From NCBI RefSeq assembly GCF_965277665.1, contig NZ_OZ255835.1:2418001-2482000 (forward strand): DNA of 64,000 nt, given 5' to 3'. This document shows, piece by piece, positions 59,165 through 64,000 of this stretch. This DNA is from Lichenicoccus sp965277665 (GTDB lineage: Bacteria; Pseudomonadota; Alphaproteobacteria; Acetobacterales; Acetobacteraceae). A model generated the notes under the pieces. The model did no database searches. It worked only from the letters and a program-made list of their open reading frames with translations, and had not been told where the DNA came from. Each line of letters starts with the position of its first letter. Position 1 is the stretch's first letter. The translations under genes were made by a program, and so were the position numbers.

Positions 59165-60147
59165 GACCGTCTGCGCCGGCGCTGGTCGAAATACACGATC
59201 ACGATGATCAGGCCGCCGGTGATGACCCGCTGCCAGAACGGGTTCACGTTGAGCAGGTTGGCGCCGTTGTTGATCGTGGTCAGCAGGATCGCGCCCAGGA
59301 TCGGCCCGATCACCGTGCCGACCGCGCCGAACAGCGAGGTGCCCCCGATCACCGAGGAGGCGATCGATTGCAGTTCCCAACCGTCGCCGGTGGTGGCGAC
59401 GCCGATGCCGATGCGCGACGCGGTCAGGATGCCGGCGAACGCCGCGAGCGTCGCCGAGATGATGTAGGCCAGATAGATCGTGCGGCCGACATTGATGCCG
59501 GACAGCCGCGCCGCCTCGGGATTGCTGCCGGCCGCATAGATGTGCCGACCCCAGCGCGTCTGGTGCAGCAGCAGGCCGGCCGGGATCGCCACCAGGATCA
59601 CCATCCAGAACAGGTTGGGAATGCCGAGCACGGCGCCACGCGAGAACGCGCCGAAACTGTGCGGGAAGCCGGCGATGGTCTGTCCCCCGGTCATCAGCAG
59701 GCCGATGCCGCGCAGCGCGGTCAGGCTCGCCAGCGTGGTGATGAAGGGCGGCAGCCGCATCTGCACGATCGCGAAGCCGTGGAACATGCCGATGGCCACA
59801 CCCATGACCAGCGTGATCAGGCAGGCCAGCGCGATCGGCACATGCGCCACCAGCAGCATCGCCACCACGGTGCTGGCGAGACCGACCACCGCGCCCACCG
59901 AGAGGTCGATGCCGGCGGTGATGATGACGAAGGTCTGGCCGATGGCGATGATCGTCCACAGCGACGCCTGCCGCATCAGGTTCACGAAATTGCCCGTGGT
60001 GGCGAAGCTGTCGGTCGAGACGGCCAGGATCACCCAGAGCAGCAGCAGCAGCCCGAGCAGGGTCAGGCTGAGCAGGAAGGCGAAGCGCTTGCGGGCGCCT
60101 GATTTCGGCACCGGCAGGCCAGGAGTCTGTTGCAGGGTCTCAGACAC
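59161..60147 (-). CDS. Sugar ABC transporter permease (RbsC-like)
   Basis: 328 residues and about ten spans. IAIGQTFVIITAGIDLSVGAVVGLA is the family motif, with VQMRLPPFITTLASLTALRGIG and YAAGSNPEAARLSGINVGRT. GTG at 60147 is chosen because GGAGG lies 6 bases upstream and the overlap with the ATPase stop is 8 bases. It belongs to the importer 62633-59161. Confidence 0.92.
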   Translation of the reverse strand: MSETLQQTPGLPVPKSGARKRFAFLLSLTLLGLLLLLWVILAVSTDSFATTGNFVNLMRQASLWTIIAIGQTFVIITAGIDLSVGAVVGLASTVVAMLLVAHVPIALACLITLVMGVAIGMFHGFAIVQMRLPPFITTLASLTALRGIGLLMTGGQTIAGFPHSFGAFSRGAVLGIPNLFWMVILVAIPAGLLLHQTRWGRHIYAAGSNPEAARLSGINVGRTIYLAYIISATLAAFAGILTASRIGIGVATTGDGWELQSIASSVIGGTSLFGAVGTVIGPILGAILLTTINNGANLLNVNPFWQRVITGGLIIVIVYFDQRRRRRS

Positions 60148-61618
60148 CGATCGCCTCCTTGAGGATGGTTTCCTGGTCAACCTCGCGTGGCGTGTAGCTC
60201 GCCGCCAGACGGCCGGCGCGGAACACGTGCAGCCGGTCGGCGAGGTCGCGCACCTCCGGCAGATAGGACGAGACCAGGATCACACCGGCGCCGTTATGCA
60301 GCAGCTTGGCGATCAGCTTGTAGATCTCGACCTTGGTGCCGACATCGACGCCGACGGTCGGCTCGTCGAAGATGAACAGGTCGGCGCCGTGGCTGAGCCA
60401 TTTGCCGATCACGATCTTCTGCTGGTTGCCGCCGGACAGCGTCGCGGCGAGTGCGCCCTGCGACGCGGTGACGATACGCATGTCGCGTATCTGGCCCCCG
60501 GCGGCGCGTCGTTCAGCGCCGGCATCCATCAGCGGACCGCGGCTGAGGCGGTCGAAGATCGGCGCATTGAGATTGAAGCCGACCCCGAGACTGAGGCACA
60601 GCCCCTGGTCGCGCCGGCTTTCCGGCACCAGGGCCATGCCGAGATCGATCGCCTGCCGCTCGCGCCGGATATCGACGCGCCGGCCCTTGAACTCGACGCT
60701 GCCGCCGGTAGCACGGGTGCGGCCGAACAGGCATTGCACGAACTCGCTGCGCCCGGCGCCGACCAGGCCGTACAGCCCGACCACCTCGCCCTTGTGCACC
60801 TCGAGATTGATATCGCTGAAGCCCGGGCCGCTGAAGTTGGCGACCCGCAGCAGCGTCTCGCCCTGGGTGATCTGCTCCTTGTAGTGCACCTCCTCGATCG
60901 AGCGCGCCACCATGTCGCGGATCAGAGCGCGCTCGTCGGTCTCGGCGGTCACGTGGGTGGCGACCAGCACGCCGTCGCGCAGCACGCTGACCCGGTCGGA
61001 GAGCTCGAAGATCTCCTCCAGGCGGTGGCTGATATAGACGATGGTGACGCCGTCCGCATTCAGCCGGCGCACCAGCCGGAACAGCTGGTCGGTTTCCTGG
61101 CGGGTGAGATAGCCGGTCGGCTCGTCGAGGATCAGGAAGCGGGTGCCGCGCATCGCGGCGCGCGCGGTGGCCACCAGCTGCTGCTGGCCGATCGTGAGCT
61201 CGCCGAGCATGGCGCCGGCATCGATGGAGAAGCCGAGATCGTCGAGCACGCGCTGCGCCCTGCTGCGCATCGCCCGCTTGCGCAGGAAGCCGCCGCCACT
61301 CGTCTCGTCGCCGAGGAACATGTTGGCGGCGACATCGAGATGCCGGCACAGCACCACTTCCTGGTGCACCGCATTGATGCCGAGCCCGATCGCGTCATGC
61401 GGGGTCGCCAGCGCCACCTCCCGGCCGCGCCACAGGATCTCCCCGCCGGTGCGCGGATACGCACCGGTGAGGATCTTGATCATGGTGGACTTGCCGGCGC
61501 CGTTCTCGCCGACCACCGCGTGGATCTCGCCCTCCTCGAAGGCGAGGCTGACCGATTTCAGCGCGTAGGTGCCGGTGAAGCGCTTGTCGACACCACGCAA
61601 CTCCATGATGGTGGTCAC
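60140..61618 (-). CDS. Sugar ABC transporter ATPase (RbsA-like, two domains)
   Basis: 492 residues. Domain 1: GENGAGKSTMIKILTG, ELTIGQQQLVATARAAM, FLILDEPTGYLTRQETDQL and ISHRLEEIFE. Domain 2: GLVGAGRSEFVQCLFG (degenerate P-loop), LSGGNQQKIVIGKWL and FIFDEPTVGVDVGTK. All are as expected for RbsA-type importers. The GTG at 61618 lies 10 bases after the binding-protein stop, and its Shine-Dalgarno sequence is weak. Confidence 0.92.
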   Translation of the reverse strand: MTTIMELRGVDKRFTGTYALKSVSLAFEEGEIHAVVGENGAGKSTMIKILTGAYPRTGGEILWRGREVALATPHDAIGLGINAVHQEVVLCRHLDVAANMFLGDETSGGGFLRKRAMRSRAQRVLDDLGFSIDAGAMLGELTIGQQQLVATARAAMRGTRFLILDEPTGYLTRQETDQLFRLVRRLNADGVTIVYISHRLEEIFELSDRVSVLRDGVLVATHVTAETDERALIRDMVARSIEEVHYKEQITQGETLLRVANFSGPGFSDINLEVHKGEVVGLYGLVGAGRSEFVQCLFGRTRATGGSVEFKGRRVDIRRERQAIDLGMALVPESRRDQGLCLSLGVGFNLNAPIFDRLSRGPLMDAGAERRAAGGQIRDMRIVTASQGALAATLSGGNQQKIVIGKWLSHGADLFIFDEPTVGVDVGTKVEIYKLIAKLLHNGAGVILVSSYLPEVRDLADRLHVFRAGRLAASYTPREVDQETILKEAIGV

Positions 61619-61628
61619 GCCGGCAGGC

Positions 61629-62633
61629 TCAGTTCAGCTTGGGGTTGAGCAGCTCCTGCGAGCGCGGCGTGTCGAGATTGGCCTTGGTGATCACGTTGAC
61701 GCCGGTATCGACGTTCTTCGGCACCGGCTGGCCGCGCGACGCGGCGAGCGCGGTCTTCACGCCGTCATAGCCCATGCGATACGGGTCCTGCACGATCATC
61801 GCGGCGATCGTGCCGTCCTTGAGGAAGCCGACCAGCTTCTGGTCGCTGTCGAAGGCCACCGTGCTCAGCTTCGGCGGCTTGATCTCGGCGATCGCCTGGC
61901 CGGCGCCCTCGCTCATCGTCAGGTTGGACGCGAAGATGCCGACCAGGTTCGGATGCGCGGTCAGCAGGTCGTTGGCGATATTGAGCCCCGTGGTGACCTG
62001 GCCGTCGCCGATACGCACGGCGATGATCTTCAGGTCGGGATACTTCTTTGCCAGCTCCGCCTTGAAGCCCTGGGTGCGCTGGTCGAGCGAGCCGACGCCG
62101 GGCAGCGAGACGATGATTGCCACGTCTCCCTTGGCGCTGCCATTCTTGGCGGCGACCGCGGCACCCAGCGCATCGGCGGCCTTGCGGCCACCCTCGACAT
62201 TGTCGGTGGTCAGGAACGAGGTGAAGGCGTCGGTGTCGGCGGCGGAATCGATGCCGATGATCTTGACCGATTTGGCGGCGTCGCTGATCGGCGGCCCGAG
62301 GGCGGCAAACTGCGTCGGCGAGATCACGATGGCGGCCGGATGCTCGGAGACCGCATTCTCGAGCGCGCTGATCTGGCCGGGGATGTCGGCCTCGCTCTGC
62401 GCGCCCAGCAGCGGCACTTTGATGCCGAGATCGCGCCCGGCCTTGCGGGCGCCGGCCTGCACGATCAGCCAGTATTCGGCGGTGGTGTCCTTGACGATCA
62501 CCGGGATCGTCTCGGCGGCCCGCGCGGCGCCGGCAACCGGCGCGCCAGCAAGCAGCGCGGCCCCAGCCAGTGCAGCGAGCACGCGCCGGCGCGGTGATCG
62601 GATGGCTTTTGGCAATGACGAGATATTGGTCAT
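61629..62633 (-). CDS. Sugar ABC transporter substrate-binding protein
   Basis: 334 residues. The signal has an Arg-rich front (SPRRRVLAALAGAALLAG), perhaps Tat-like, and an Ala-X-Ala end at AARAAE. The mature part has IPVIVKDTTAEYWLIVQAGARKAG, HPAAIVISPTQFAALGPPI and LVGIFASNLTMSEGAGQAI, the ribose-like class. First gene of the long leftward run. GGGAGAAGAGA lies just upstream of the ATG. Divergent from the FCD regulator, which probably controls it. Confidence 0.92.
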   Translation of the reverse strand: MTNISSLPKAIRSPRRRVLAALAGAALLAGAPVAGAARAAETIPVIVKDTTAEYWLIVQAGARKAGRDLGIKVPLLGAQSEADIPGQISALENAVSEHPAAIVISPTQFAALGPPISDAAKSVKIIGIDSAADTDAFTSFLTTDNVEGGRKAADALGAAVAAKNGSAKGDVAIIVSLPGVGSLDQRTQGFKAELAKKYPDLKIIAVRIGDGQVTTGLNIANDLLTAHPNLVGIFASNLTMSEGAGQAIAEIKPPKLSTVAFDSDQKLVGFLKDGTIAAMIVQDPYRMGYDGVKTALAASRGQPVPKNVDTGVNVITKANLDTPRSQELLNPKLN

Positions 62634-62692
62634 GTCTCTTCTCCCTGTTCGGCTCTGGCGGCCGGTGACCTGGGCGGGTATTGCCCGCCTGT

Positions 62693-62713
62693 GTTTCTTA
62701 TAGGATAAGGAAC
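62693..62713. promoter_or_regulatory. Candidate operator of the divergent FCD regulator
   Basis: GTTTCTTATAGGATAAGGAAC is a 21-base dyad with eight of ten pairs matching, in the 164-base gap between the importer and the regulator. Its size and position suit a GntR-type site. A perfect GGCGGG-TATTG-CCCGCC dyad lies just to its left (62673-62689). Confidence 0.5.
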
Positions 62714-62764
62714 ACGCGCGCCTGTCAACTGGCGCCGCGAATGGGCGCCTCGCACGAGCATAAG

Positions 62765-62796
62765 CCCGCTGTCTGGGACGCCCGCTGTCTGGGACG
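62765..62796 (+). repeat. 16-base direct repeat before the regulator start
   Basis: CCCGCTGTCTGGGACG occurs twice with no gap and ends one base before the start codon at 62798. It replaces the place where a Shine-Dalgarno sequence would be expected. Confidence 0.8.
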
Positions 62797-62797
62797 A

Positions 62798-63712
62798 ATG
62801 TCGAAGCCGAACACCCTGTTCAAGCAGGCCTATAATGGCAGCCTGGATCTGATCGGACGGACCCGTGTGCTGCCGTCCGAGCCGGAGTTGAGCGCGCGGC
62901 TGCGGATCAGCCGGACCACCGTGCGTGCCATCCTGCAGCGCCTGTCCGCACAAGGCCTGCTCGAATACGAGCAGGGCGAGAAACGCATCCTGCGTGCGCC
63001 GGCCGCCGCCGACTATTTTCCGAAGCACGAGGTCGATCCGGTCGCCGTCGTGATCGAGCGCCGCTTCATGCAGAAAATCCTCGCCGAGGACAGCATCCCC
63101 GGCGGCAGCATCAACGAACTGGAGCTGGCGCGCGAGGTCGGCGTCAGCACCTCGTCGGTGCGCGAGTTCCTGATCCGCTTCAGCCGCTTCGGGCTGATCG
63201 AGAAGCGACGCAACAGCACCTGGATCCTCAAGGGCTTCACCCGCGCCTTCGCCCTGGAGCTGACCGAGGTGCGCGAGATGTTCGAGCAGCGCTCGGCGCG
63301 CCGCTTCATCGCGCTGCCGCCAACGCATCCGGCCTGGCCGGAACTGGCACGCATCGGGCACCTGCATCACACGGCGCAGCAGGACGGACGCATCGACGAG
63401 GCCGCCTTCGCAACACTCGACGAGCGCTTCCACCGGCTGGTCCATTCGGCGTCCGACAACCGCTTCGTGGTGGATTTCTACGATGTCATCGCGCTGGTGT
63501 TCCACTACCATTATCGCTGGAACAAGGCGGACGCGATCCGGCGCAACATGGTCGCGATCGACGAACATCTCGCCTACATCGCAGCCCTGGACCGCCGCGA
63601 CCGCGCGGCCGTCGACCGGGCCTGCCGGGCGCACCTGCGCTCGGCGCGGCGGACCTTGCTGGAGTCCATCATGGTCGTCGACGAGACACTGCCGAAGGAG
63701 CCCCGCCCATGA
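62798..63712 (+). CDS. FCD-type GntR regulator with two winged helices
   Basis: 304 residues. A first winged helix (RVLPSEPELSARLRISRTTV) is followed by a second (LELAREVGVSTSSVREFLIR, then SRFGLIEKRRNSTWILKG). A C-terminal helical FCD domain has LTEVREMFEQRSARRFIAL, LDERFHRLVHSASDNRFVVDFY and AIDEHLAYIAALDRRDRAA, with metal/ligand-type His and Asp residues. Two DNA-binding parts in one FCD protein are unusual. Its stop overlaps the L-fuconate dehydratase ATG, so it is coupled to a sugar-acid enzyme and probably senses a related metabolite. Confidence 0.85.
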   Translation: MSKPNTLFKQAYNGSLDLIGRTRVLPSEPELSARLRISRTTVRAILQRLSAQGLLEYEQGEKRILRAPAAADYFPKHEVDPVAVVIERRFMQKILAEDSIPGGSINELELAREVGVSTSSVREFLIRFSRFGLIEKRRNSTWILKGFTRAFALELTEVREMFEQRSARRFIALPPTHPAWPELARIGHLHHTAQQDGRIDEAAFATLDERFHRLVHSASDNRFVVDFYDVIALVFHYHYRWNKADAIRRNMVAIDEHLAYIAALDRRDRAAVDRACRAHLRSARRTLLESIMVVDETLPKEPRP

Positions 63713-64000
63713 CCCGGATCACCGGACTGCGCAGCCTCGACATCCGCTTCCCGACCTCGCGCGGCCTGGATGGCTCCGACGCGATGAATCCCGATCCGGA
63801 TTATTCCGCTTCCTATGCGATCCTGCAGACGGATGATCCCGGGCTGCAAGGCCACGGGCTGACTTTCACCATCGGGCGCGGCAACGAGATCTGCTGCCAG
63901 GCCATCGCCGCACTCGCCGGCCGCGTCGTCGGGCTCGACCTCGACTGGATCTGCGAGAACCCGGCGCGGTTCTGGCGCCACGTGACGTCCGACAGCCAGT
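63709..64000 (+). CDS. L-fuconate dehydratase, 3' end outside window
   Basis: The first 97 residues are visible. TGLRSLDIRFPTSRGLDGSD, AMNPDPDYSASYAILQTDD, GLQGHGLTFTIGRGNEICC and VGLDLDWICENPARFWRHV match the N-terminal capping domain of enolase-superfamily L-fuconate dehydratases (FucD), which turn L-fuconate into 2-keto-3-deoxy-L-fuconate. The catalytic barrel lies beyond the window. It is translationally coupled to the regulator by ATGA. Confidence 0.88.
   Translation, partial: MTRITGLRSLDIRFPTSRGLDGSDAMNPDPDYSASYAILQTDDPGLQGHGLTFTIGRGNEICCQAIAALAGRVVGLDLDWICENPARFWRHVTSDSQ

Overview
The window is a high-GC chromosome segment whose gene content and codon use suggest an alphaproteobacterium, plausibly of the Acetobacteraceae. 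This rests on a bacterial homospermidine synthase, an aerobic-type cobalamin set (CobN, CobW, a DUF1636 protein, CobU/CobO/CobQ, CobC, CbiB, BluB), hybrid histidine kinases with an alphaproteobacterial type of N-terminus, and ribose-type sugar importers in number. No species marker such as 16S rRNA is present, so the placement is inference.

Layout. 1-3.5 kb: the 3' part of a hybrid histidine kinase, two small hypothetical genes, a single-domain response regulator and two lipoproteins. 3.4-8.8 kb: tRNA-Gly, tRNA-Trp, secE, nusG, the pqiABC lipid-transport operon on the other strand, and tRNA-Thr. 8.9-17.3 kb: a CYTH/CHAD protein whose CYTH half looks catalytically dead, an RMD1-like membrane protein, homospermidine synthase, a second hybrid kinase, a coiled-coil protein and a DUF2189 membrane protein. 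17.4-25.2 kb and 32.0-34.7 kb: two cobalamin blocks, one for cobalt insertion, adenosylation and amidation, the other for aminopropanol arm and lower ligand. Between them lie serB, miaA, ilvB-ilvN-ilvC (with a candidate leader peptide) and a VOC protein. 34.8-37.6 kb: a three-gene FrcBCA-like sugar importer. 37.7-44.9 kb: PsiE-like protein, RmuC, a RES/Xre toxin-antitoxin pair, an internally deleted dehalogenase, a NitT/TauT-type ABC pair, a quinone oxidoreductase, a pirin and a 22-residue membrane microprotein.

45.0-62.6 kb is a carbohydrate import region: an RbsACB-like importer, a short-chain dehydrogenase with a TetR-type operator, a flavin monooxygenase with an NTF2-like front end, and a tightly packed ten-gene run (62633 down to 51685). 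That run carries two further importers, a zinc alcohol dehydrogenase, a mannitol dehydrogenase-family oxidoreductase and an exported nucleoside hydrolase. Divergent from it is a double-winged-helix FCD regulator, translationally coupled to an L-fuconate dehydratase cut by the window end. Together these suggest uptake and oxidation of L-fucose or L-galactonate-type sugars or sugar acids, which is inference from family membership and gene order.

The most unusual signal is not a gene. Several short inverted-repeat elements with GAGC...GCTC ends occur in the gaps. Two (15474-15579 and 23506-23667) share about 30-bp terminal inverted repeats and are flanked by identical TNA triplets. Two others (37562-37661 and 49542-49642) are about 100-bp double hairpins flanked by TA. 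All four abut or contribute to the stop codon of a neighbouring gene. A 59-bp hairpin at 1600-1658 is a diverged copy of the first hairpin at 37562. A second notable signal is the microprotein at 44839, whose 3' end is followed by two further in-frame copies of its last four codons and stop.
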